Source of the DNA: Mariprofundus sp. EBB-1
GTDB taxonomy: Bacteria; Pseudomonadota; Zetaproteobacteria; Mariprofundales; Mariprofundaceae
Direction of reading: 5' to 3'
Length of the DNA stretch: 64,000 nucleotides
NCBI RefSeq assembly: GCF_003665155.1
Contig: NZ_RCFQ01000004.1
Span: forward strand, 58,038-122,037
Positions 7,351-14,267 of this stretch are shown piece after piece. A model generated the notes under the pieces. It searched no databases and was not told where the DNA came from. It was given only the letters and a program-made list of their open reading frames with translations. Within the stretch, counting starts at the first letter, position 1, and each line of letters opens with the position of its first letter. The position numbers and the translations under genes are program-made.

Positions 7351-9653
7351 ACTTTGATCTTCTTTTTACCCATCCCAAGCAGTACCGGAAATAGGTAACA
7401 GGTGGCCAGATAGCAGACCACCATCGTTGCCGCGATCAAAGCACCGAGTTTCATCTGCGGGTAAAGAGCCGCTGTTAGCAGCACCAGGAATCCGCCAATG
7501 ACCACAAAGCTGTTAAAAAGAATAGCATGGCCAACACTTCGATTGGTGTTGATCACACACGCTTCATAGCTGTTGCCAGCTTCAGACTCTTCATGATAAC
7601 GATGCAGGTAATGGATGGCGAAATCGACGCCGATACCGAGTGCCATCGCCCCGGTAAGAGCGGTGGCAATATCAAGCGGGATGCCGACATTGCCCATCAT
7701 ACCGTAGTTGACCGTCACTGCGAGAGTGACCGGAACCATGGCAATAGCAGCAATGAGTAGACGCTTAAACATCCACCAGCAGAGTAAGAAGATGGCAATG
7801 ATGGAGGTGGCCAGTGACGCGACCTGACCATGAATAATCATTTCAGACAATCGAGACACGGTAAAACCTGTGCCGGCCCACTCCACTTTGAAACCTTGAT
7901 CGGCAGGGAACCATAGATCGGTTTTTATCTGCATGCGTTCCAACAGAGCAGTAACCACCTTGGTTTCATCGGTTTTCATATTGATGCGCACGTGTGCATG
8001 CCGGTAATCACCGGTGATAAAGGTTTCAAAATCATCGGGTGCACCGGAAAAGGAGTAGAGCAACAGATATTGAGCAGCCATATCGGAGGATTCAGGCACC
8101 CGGTGCCAGGCGGGGTCATCGGCATGCAGCGCTTGATTCATGGTCTGTAAAAACTCTGAGATTGAGCCTGTATCGCCGACCATCGGATCTTTCTCAATCT
8201 CCTCTTGCAGGTCAATCAGGTGTTGCAGGAACACGGGTTCCAGCAAGCCGTTTTCACGCCCTGTATCAATCATCACATCCAGGCTGGTGGTGCCGGAAAA
8301 ATGCTCATTCAGTAACTTATCTGCTTGACGCAATGGATCTCCCGGTTTGAACTGATCCACCAGCGATGCGTTTACATCCAGTCGCATCAGGCCAATGCTT
8401 GAGATCACCAGCAGGATGGCAAAAAAGCTTAATATACGTTTGGGGTGTTTCAGAACTGCCCCGCCAAGCCATTCGACATAACCGGAAAATAGCGGTTTGC
8501 GTTCTGCATGTTTCACCTTTTCAGGTAAGATCATTAACGCCGCAGGTAGTAGTAACATGGTGATCAAAAGGGCATAGACGATACCGATTGTCGCATACAT
8601 TCCAAAATCCTGAATAGGTAGCAGATCTGAGGCGAGCATGGAGAGGAAACCTGCACCGGTGGTGACGGTGGTCATCAGCATCGGTTTCCATAGCTCATGC
8701 ATCACTTCGACCATGCGTTCTTTGCGATGGGCATAAGCCCGATGATGCGCCAGCAGCCGTTCGCGACTGAGAAAGTGCACGGCATCAGCTATACCGATGG
8801 CCAGAATCAGAATCGGTAGCATGGTGGTGATGGTATAGATCGGTGCGCCCAGTGCCGCCATTGTTCCCAGCGTCCATATCTCCGCCATCAGTACCACTAC
8901 GATGGGTAGCAGCACACCACGCGGGGTACGGAAGGAGAGATAGAGTAATAGCAGTAGTAGTGCCATCACGATGGGCTGCATACGCTTCATTTCTGCTGGC
9001 ATATAAGCACCGAACACGCCCTCAATGACCGGACGACCAGAGATAAAGAAACGCTCGGAACCACCGCGTGCCTCTATTTCAGCGACCTTGCCCTTCACCA
9101 GGTCATAAATCTCAGCATAGTGACTGCGTGAATTGGGCATAGGTTTGACCGCCACGATCGTGCCGCTGCCATCGGCTGAAACAATCACATCTTCGTACAC
9201 ACCAAATGCATGCATACGTTGTTTGATGTGGTCAATCTGTTCCTGATTGTCAGGCAGCCCATCCATAAATTGTTCTACATCAAGACCGGCTTCAGAGCCG
9301 CGAATATCTTTGATGGTGTCAAGCGATAGCAGATCATTCAATGCCAGCGTTCTGAATAGCGGCTGCTCTTCCATCCAGTTTGTCAGTTCCTGAATAATGG
9401 CCAGGCTATGCGTGTTATATATGCCATCTTTTTTATCATTGATGATGCCTACAATGACCAGGTCCGTGCTGCCGAAACGTTCTTCCAGTACCTGTTTGTT
9501 TACATAGGCATCACTATGTTTGGGTAACATAGCATCCATATCTGTTTCGATATGGAGGTTCCGCATCTGACTGGCTGCCAGCGCTGTTGTTAACAACAAC
9601 ATCAGCACTACCGTTTTAGGATGGGTGAGTACCCAGTTAAATATCTGCTTCAT
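7347..9653 (-). CDS. RND superfamily (MMPL/SSD-type) inner-membrane transporter
   Basis: A 768-residue protein with the duplicated RND layout: TM1, a large periplasmic loop (about 35-225), five clustered TMs with a sterol-sensing-like run (ILAIGIADAVHFLSRER), then TM7, a second loop (about 430-620) and TMs 8-12 (GALALGIGVDFAIHYLHRY-like). The two GI[AG][DV]D/A-x-HF motifs are the proton-relay regions of this family. HpnN and MmpL relatives move lipids to the outer membrane. It is flanked in the same operon by a LolA-fold protein and a DUF1302 barrel, suggesting a trans-envelope lipid or hydrophobe route. Its stop overlaps the barrel start. Confidence 0.88.
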   Translation of the reverse strand: MKQIFNWVLTHPKTVVLMLLLTTALAASQMRNLHIETDMDAMLPKHSDAYVNKQVLEERFGSTDLVIVGIINDKKDGIYNTHSLAIIQELTNWMEEQPLFRTLALNDLLSLDTIKDIRGSEAGLDVEQFMDGLPDNQEQIDHIKQRMHAFGVYEDVIVSADGSGTIVAVKPMPNSRSHYAEIYDLVKGKVAEIEARGGSERFFISGRPVIEGVFGAYMPAEMKRMQPIVMALLLLLLYLSFRTPRGVLLPIVVVLMAEIWTLGTMAALGAPIYTITTMLPILILAIGIADAVHFLSRERLLAHHRAYAHRKERMVEVMHELWKPMLMTTVTTGAGFLSMLASDLLPIQDFGMYATIGIVYALLITMLLLPAALMILPEKVKHAERKPLFSGYVEWLGGAVLKHPKRILSFFAILLVISSIGLMRLDVNASLVDQFKPGDPLRQADKLLNEHFSGTTSLDVMIDTGRENGLLEPVFLQHLIDLQEEIEKDPMVGDTGSISEFLQTMNQALHADDPAWHRVPESSDMAAQYLLLYSFSGAPDDFETFITGDYRHAHVRINMKTDETKVVTALLERMQIKTDLWFPADQGFKVEWAGTGFTVSRLSEMIIHGQVASLATSIIAIFLLCWWMFKRLLIAAIAMVPVTLAVTVNYGMMGNVGIPLDIATALTGAMALGIGVDFAIHYLHRYHEESEAGNSYEACVINTNRSVGHAILFNSFVVIGGFLVLLTAALYPQMKLGALIAATMVVCYLATCYLFPVLLGMGKKKIKV

Positions 9654-9679
9654 AATAATCCTTTGCTTGTGTGTATCTT

Positions 9680-10480
9680 TTAATTGCCGCGATAACCGCG
9701 TTTGAGCATACGCTCAGAAAATACGCGATCAGAGAGGTTTGTGTTATATTGATGCTCAGAGAATGATATTTCGGTACGGTGATTGCTCTGCACATTGGTC
9801 ATCGTTGCGCGCATCGCTGTCCATACACCATTGATCTGCGTGATCTCTTCGGAAAGGAGGTGTTTTAATTCCTTTCCTTTGCGATCCCAGTAGTCGACAC
9901 GGATATACATATTGATGTCCTTGCGAATGTAATATCGTGTTTTGGAGTATCCAAGATTCTTTTTCAGATCATCGGTTTTCGGTTCTCCTTCAACAACCCA
10001 GACCTGCTCGCTATCCAGCGCTTCAGAGCCCGTCAGATGCCAGTTGTAATCTTCCAGTTCAGGTGTTTGTTTAATGTCTTCAAAGGTGAAATCCGTACCC
10101 ATAAAATAGTCACCACGATCCGATGATGAGATCCGACGTACTTTTTTCAAGGCGGGGAGATATAGCCACTGATCATCATCCTTTTCGATGCCATCATAGT
10201 CCCATGTCAGCAGTGCGGTATCGCGTACATTCGATGGGGCCAAAAAGTAGGTGATCGACTTGCTGTCTCGCCCATAATCTTTTCGGAATGAAACCATTTC
10301 TCGTTCACGTATATTGCCACGGCGATCAATTAAGCGCTGCTTCATATGCTGAATCAGATCATCGCCATCATCACGGGCATCGACCTGCTGCATGATTTCA
10401 AGGCCTGTCGGTTCGGCACTATAAACAGGGGAGGCAATGAGTAGTGTGAGGCTCAAGCATGTCAGGTAAAATTTATACAT
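9680..10480 (-). CDS. Outer-membrane lipoprotein-sorting-like protein (LolA-like fold, PF17131 type)
   Basis: A 266-residue exported protein with a signal peptide ending near PVYSA. The motifs ITYFLAPSNVRDTALLTWDY, QWLYLPALKKVRRI and YFMGTDFTFEDI are the hallmark of the LolA_3 group that accompanies RND/MMPL transporters. The unclosed LolA barrel binds acyl chains in the periplasm, so a shuttle role between the RND pump and the outer membrane is likely. Translation is coupled to the upstream MarR gene (TAATG overlap), with AGGAG located inside the MarR tail. Confidence 0.85.
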   Translation of the reverse strand: MYKFYLTCLSLTLLIASPVYSAEPTGLEIMQQVDARDDGDDLIQHMKQRLIDRRGNIREREMVSFRKDYGRDSKSITYFLAPSNVRDTALLTWDYDGIEKDDDQWLYLPALKKVRRISSSDRGDYFMGTDFTFEDIKQTPELEDYNWHLTGSEALDSEQVWVVEGEPKTDDLKKNLGYSKTRYYIRKDINMYIRVDYWDRKGKELKHLLSEEITQINGVWTAMRATMTNVQSNHRTEISFSEHQYNTNLSDRVFSERMLKRGYRGN

Positions 10481-10944
10481 TAGATACTCCTTTTTTTTGT
10501 GATGATTGTTTCTGAAATATGTTCCAGTGTCTTAATCGTGATTGCTTTTTCTTCATCAGAAATGTCACTGAGTACTTCCTGTTGAAAACCGTGTACCAGA
10601 GGCATGGTGACTTTCAAGGCGCTATCACCTTTGTTGGTTAATCTTATGCGGAAACAGCGGCGATCCTCTTTGCATGGTGTGCGTTCGACCAGTCCTTTTT
10701 TTACCAGTGTATCTATACGACGGGTAATGGTTGTTTTATCACGCATCATCACGGTGGCAATGTCCACCTGCGTCATGGGTCCCTGCTCCATTAAGCGATA
10801 CAAAATGCCAAAATCCGGAGCCGAGATAGCATAACCATGTTGGGAAAAGCGCCTGGCAATCTCCTCCGACATTAGGAAGGCGGTGCGATTCACATGCATG
10901 CCAATGGCCTGTTCGAGCTTAAGATTTTGGTCGGGTTCGGGCAT
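10480..10944 (-). CDS. MarR-family transcriptional regulator
   Basis: A 154-residue winged-helix regulator. The recognition region TQVDIATVMMRDKTTITRRI and the wing LVERTPCKEDRRCFRIRLT match MarR, with the conserved D-R pair in EDRR. An AGGAG at ideal spacing selects the ATG at 10944; an upstream in-frame ATG at 10992 lacks one. It is the first gene of the MarR - LolA-like - RND - DUF1302 operon and probably represses it until a hydrophobic ligand binds; MarR proteins respond to phenolics, lipids or oxidants. The cysteine in TPCKEDRRCF might be redox-active, but that is a guess. Confidence 0.9.
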   Translation of the reverse strand: MPEPDQNLKLEQAIGMHVNRTAFLMSEEIARRFSQHGYAISAPDFGILYRLMEQGPMTQVDIATVMMRDKTTITRRIDTLVKKGLVERTPCKEDRRCFRIRLTNKGDSALKVTMPLVHGFQQEVLSDISDEEKAITIKTLEHISETIITKKRSI

Positions 10945-10986
10945 ATAATCTCCTGAATAGCGAACGTTACGCATTAAAGATGTATC

Positions 10987-11008
10987 ATGCAACTATTGTA
11001 TACTGCAT
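10987..11008. promoter_or_regulatory. Possible MarR operator
   Basis: An inverted repeat ATGCA-N12-TGCAT around a TATAC core, 43-64 bp upstream of the marR ATG in the divergent promoter region. Position and symmetry fit an autoregulatory operator, but five-base arms are weak evidence. Confidence 0.3.
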
Positions 11009-11115
11009 CTAAATAAAAAAACTGATACCTGAGCGGGATATTACTATGTTTATTGCATAGGTGTTGCTGAATTTTCAGCTATTGTGCATGATATGATCTA
11101 TCAGATGGAGGCTCT

Positions 11116-11685
11116 ATGGATGCAATGATGATTGAGCAATTAGGCCCATTAAACAGTTTAGCGGGTATTTGGGAAGGGGGACAAGGGCTAGATGTCTCAA
11201 TTGTGAATGGCCAGGAGTTGTTGACGGATTTTCATGAGCGCATTGTTTTTGAACCACTCGGGCCTGTGAAAAATGGGCCTCAAGTATTGTATGGATTGCG
11301 TTATGCCATGACCGCCAGGCGTTTGGGCGAGCAAGATGCTTTTCACGAAGAGGTCGGTTATTGGTTGTGGGATGCCGGCCAGAATCAGGTGTTGCGTTGT
11401 TTTATGGTACCGCGAGGCGTGCTGATTAATGCCGGAGGGGACGCTGAGCCCGATAGTCGGTCGCTGCATCTATCGGCTGAGATAGGTTCTGAAACATACG
11501 GTATTTTATCCAATAAATTTTTACATGATTCGCATAAGACAATAAAATATGTTCTGGATGTCTCTATCCATGCTGATGATCAGTTCAGTTATAAAGAAGA
11601 CACCCATTTGTGGATACCTTCCAACGAGATGGTGTTTCACCATACTGATCAAAATATCTTAGTGAAGGTTGAATCACTACCTTGA
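11116..11685 (+). CDS. Nitrobindin-like heme-binding beta-barrel protein (FABP-like, DUF1794)
   Basis: A 189-residue cytoplasmic protein. LNSLAGIWEGGQGLD, a central FHEEVGYWLWD strand and a late HHTDQNILVKV segment match the FABP-like/nitrobindin (THAP4 C-terminal) fold, a ten-stranded barrel that can bind heme through a late histidine. GGAGG lies 7 nt before the ATG. It is divergent from the marR gene and followed by a DUF1059 gene on the same strand. Nitrobindin binds NO and isomerises peroxynitrite; that would suit an organism with nitrite and NO reductases, but heme ligation here is not proven by sequence. Confidence 0.7.
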   Translation: MDAMMIEQLGPLNSLAGIWEGGQGLDVSIVNGQELLTDFHERIVFEPLGPVKNGPQVLYGLRYAMTARRLGEQDAFHEEVGYWLWDAGQNQVLRCFMVPRGVLINAGGDAEPDSRSLHLSAEIGSETYGILSNKFLHDSHKTIKYVLDVSIHADDQFSYKEDTHLWIPSNEMVFHHTDQNILVKVESLP

Positions 11686-11727
11686 TGAACTGATACGGAG
11701 TGCTTGAAAAAAAGGAGGCTGTAAATC

Positions 11728-11964
11728 ATGAAAACCATGACATGTAAACAACTCGGTGGAGCTTGCGATAAAGAATTCCGTGCCAGTAATTTCGGAGAAA
11801 TAGCAGAAATGAGTAGAACTCATGGCATGGAGATGTTCGATATAGGCGATGAGAAACACATGGAAGCGATGAATGGAATGAAGCGTCTAATGAGTAATCC
11901 TGTGGCCATGAAAGAGTGGATGGAAGCTAAACGCAAGGAATTTGAGGCACTACCAACAGACTAA
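11728..11964 (+). CDS. DUF1059 family small protein
   Basis: A 78-residue protein starting MKTMTCKQLGGACDKEF, the DUF1059 signature with two cysteines spaced seven apart, followed by the typical EIAEMSRTHGMEMF helix. It is preceded by an AAAGGAGG Shine-Dalgarno. The function of DUF1059 is not established; the paired cysteines suggest redox or metal chemistry. It follows the heme-binding barrel gene by 42 bp and is probably cotranscribed. Its C-terminal 30 residues extend beyond the core domain. Confidence 0.75.
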   Translation: MKTMTCKQLGGACDKEFRASNFGEIAEMSRTHGMEMFDIGDEKHMEAMNGMKRLMSNPVAMKEWMEAKRKEFEALPTD

Positions 11965-12019
11965 TTGTTTGAACACTGTTGGGTTTGCCAAAAACATATC
12001 CGTGGTATGAAGGAATGCT

Positions 12020-12433
12020 CTATAGCAATGAGCCCATAACCGGGCGGTTTCCCTGCATGTCAGTAGCAACGGGATTTAAGTTTAGCATTGGTGCTGTAAC
12101 TATTTTGAAGAGAGATACATTCAAGAGCATTGTATCGCGGTTAAATTCAACGCCCATCCTGAAACCAGCCCCTTCCTCCAGGGTATTCTCGTGATCACTC
12201 CAGGAGACAGTGCCAAAGACGACTATTTCTTCGCTTGGGGTATGATAGTGCAGTACTACCCGAGTACCTATTTCAATGTTGGTATCAACTGATAGACAGC
12301 TTCCAAAGGGTGAGATATCTAGTAATTTCCAAACTTCATAGGTTTGATCGCCAACAAACAGGAAGAGTTCACCTTCTGGGTGAAGATCAAGATTAAAACA
12401 ATATCTATCTTGGTTTCGACGTTCGTTTCTCAT
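12020..12433 (-). CDS. PilZ domain protein
   Basis: A 137-residue protein with the two c-di-GMP-binding motifs of PilZ: RRNQDR at the N-terminus (RxxxR) and DISPFGSCL (D/NxSxxG). The fold then ends with MGVEFNRD. It should bind cyclic di-GMP and act as a stand-alone receiver controlling surface behaviour or exopolysaccharide. AGGAGG sits 7 nt before the start. It is monocistronic, convergent with the DUF1059 gene and downstream of the cyclase operon on the same strand, adding a second nucleotide messenger to this signalling region. Confidence 0.88.
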   Translation of the reverse strand: MRNERRNQDRYCFNLDLHPEGELFLFVGDQTYEVWKLLDISPFGSCLSVDTNIEIGTRVVLHYHTPSEEIVVFGTVSWSDHENTLEEGAGFRMGVEFNRDTMLLNVSLFKIVTAPMLNLNPVATDMQGNRPVMGSLL

Positions 12434-12735
12434 GCTGAACCTCCTGTTGTTGGTGGTGAGTTAAAACACTTAAATTTTTTAAAATGAGGGTGTTTACTCT
12501 TTAATCCTATAGGTCACTTTACATGCGAGTAGGTGTAAAGATGTGATCCAAGTCTCTACTTTATGACTGGAAGTACATTAGTGATAAGCAGCTATTATCT
12601 AGAATAAAAGGAATTCAACTGTTTAAGGAAGCACTGGTTTGTAAGCAAAAGAAAATTTAGATTCGCGGATCTGTTAACGAAAGGGCTTGGGGAATGATCT
12701 AGTTCGATACAAGCTGCATTGCCGCAGCATATGAC
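12434..12735. other. Intergenic region between PilZ gene and cyclase operon
   Basis: About 300 bp, AT-rich. It contains a hairpin (TTTACA 12519-12524 region pairing with TGTAAA near 12535-12540) and no convincing open frame. It should hold the PilZ promoter and the end of the cyclase operon, but I see no clear terminator with a U-tract. Confidence 0.4.
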
Positions 12736-13791
12736 TTAAATATCTCTGGAATAACGTAAATTATAAACCGAACTGACACCGATGCCTTTCAGTTCAGTAT
12801 TCACACATTCATAATCATTAATCAGAGATTTGACTGCATGAAATGTTGTTTCATCCACCAGAATTTCTCCGCCTCTGGCCGCACCCTCAAGTCTGGCGGC
12901 TAAATTCACATGTGGGCCAATAACGCTAAAAGCACGTCGGTCTCTCGCACCAATAATCCCCAGGACAGCTTCACCACTGCCAATACCGATGCCTACTTCC
13001 ATGATATAATCCCCTTGTTCCCGGCGTAAATCATTCATTGTTAGCACTTCTCTTTGAATGCGAAGAGCCGCGCGCAATGCGGACTCTGATGGATTGTTTT
13101 GATCATTAAGCACGCCAAATACGGTCATGGCGCCATCACCAGTGATTTTGTCCACCAGACCGAATTCATCAAGAATTGGGGGAATCATTTTTTCCATATA
13201 TTGATTAAGTACGTCCATCACATGCTGTGGATCATAGTTCTGGTTGAATATCGTAAAGCTACGCAGGTCAATAAACATGGTAGAGATATTGCGACGTTCA
13301 CCAGCAGCATCAAAGGTTAAGCGTCCTTCAATACTACGCTCGGCTACGGCGCCTCCCACATAGCGATCCAACACTCTGCGTTGCTGGTCGCGCACTAAAC
13401 TTAATTCATTGGCATTTTGCTGCTGCAATTGCTGTTGCTGGGTCTGCTCAGAGACATCCAGAAACAACAACCAAGGCGTGCTCGCGATACGTATAAAATG
13501 AATATTGGTGAAATAGTTCTCTCGCAACTCCATTTGAGGCAGCATGAAATCCGCTTCGAAGCTCTGCCCGCACAGAAAAAGGAATGCATCTTCTACTACA
13601 AGCCCTGAATGCACTGAGATGTCATCAGTATATTTACTCCAGTCTCCGCCGCACTCGACAATAGAATGACATTGCTCATCTAACTTTGCCCATGCTGGAG
13701 ATAACTGATAAATATGTATATTTGTCAGATAATTCAGCAGTTCGTCAGGCATGCCTCGCATGGTTATGAAGCCAATTGGCGGGCCAGACAT
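12736..13791 (-). CDS. Class III adenylate/guanylate cyclase
   Basis: A 351-residue protein. Residues about 1-120 form an N-terminal sensory region of unknown type; a Q-rich coiled linker (115-150) leads to a catalytic class III domain. Metal-binding Asp175 (MFIDLRSFT) and Asp219 (KITGDGAMTVFG), base-selecting Lys215 and Ser289, and transition-state Asn296 and Arg300 (VNLAARLE) are all present, so the enzyme should be active. Lys/Ser at the purine positions favours ATP, hence cAMP. It is the last gene of a five-gene operon, and its start overlaps the GTPase gene by 28 bp; an ATG at 13758, three bases after the GTPase stop, is an alternative. Proximity implies GTPase control of cyclase activity (inference). 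Confidence 0.88.
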   Translation of the reverse strand: MSGPPIGFITMRGMPDELLNYLTNIHIYQLSPAWAKLDEQCHSIVECGGDWSKYTDDISVHSGLVVEDAFLFLCGQSFEADFMLPQMELRENYFTNIHFIRIASTPWLLFLDVSEQTQQQQLQQQNANELSLVRDQQRRVLDRYVGGAVAERSIEGRLTFDAAGERRNISTMFIDLRSFTIFNQNYDPQHVMDVLNQYMEKMIPPILDEFGLVDKITGDGAMTVFGVLNDQNNPSESALRAALRIQREVLTMNDLRREQGDYIMEVGIGIGSGEAVLGIIGARDRRAFSVIGPHVNLAARLEGAARGGEILVDETTFHAVKSLINDYECVNTELKGIGVSSVYNLRYSRDI

Positions 13792-14267
13792 GAAAATGCC
13801 TCTTCTACATTTTCACCACTAAGCGCACTGGTCTTATAGCACTTCCAGCCATCATCATGCATTGCTGTCACATCTGTATCTGAAAGTTGCCATTCATCCT
13901 GAAGATCAACTTTGTTTAACAATACTACAAATGGGACATCTCCCACTTCGGCTTTCATGCGTGCATGTAATTCGCGTGCCGCCTCTACGCTTGCTATACG
14001 TGTGCCATCGATTACCAGCAGGTAGGCGGCAGAACCTCGCATATAAGCGGCTGGCACTTTCTTGTTGGATTCTTCTCCATGCACATCCCATAGCATCATG
14101 TTCACGGTCACATCATCGAGCTGTAGGCTTTTTCGGTCGATTTTAACGCCCATCGTGGAGAGGTATTTGTCGGAAAAAATCCCCTTGACGAAACGACCGA
14201 CCAGACTGGTTTTGCCAACAGCAAAAGAGCCCAGTAAACATACTTTTTTTTGTAAAACTCTACTCAT
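13764..14267 (-). CDS. Bacterial Rab/Ras-like small GTPase
   Basis: A 167-residue single-domain GTPase. All G motifs are visible: P-loop GSFAVGKTS (13-21), switch I Thr38 in STMGVKI, DVHG (61-64), NKVD (118-121) and TSA (146-148). The residue after DxxG, where Ras has catalytic Gln61, is Glu65, so intrinsic hydrolysis may be slow and depend on a GAP. There is no C-terminal prenylation cysteine, unlike eukaryotic Rabs. It overlaps the upstream membrane-protein gene by 4 bp (ATGA) and the downstream cyclase by 28 bp. In bacteria such GTPases (MglA, Rup types) mark polarity or switch kinases; its partner here is probably the cytoplasmic domain of the upstream protein. Confidence 0.9.
   Translation of the reverse strand: MSRVLQKKVCLLGSFAVGKTSLVGRFVKGIFSDKYLSTMGVKIDRKSLQLDDVTVNMMLWDVHGEESNKKVPAAYMRGSAAYLLVIDGTRIASVEAARELHARMKAEVGDVPFVVLLNKVDLQDEWQLSDTDVTAMHDDGWKCYKTSALSGENVEEAFSCLARQLAS

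Noticed and set aside
12581..12735. Possible decayed transposase fragment
   Set aside because: Short stretches between stops (RIKGIQLFKEALVCK, VNERAWGMI) looked coding-like, but no transposase motif or inverted ends could be seen.
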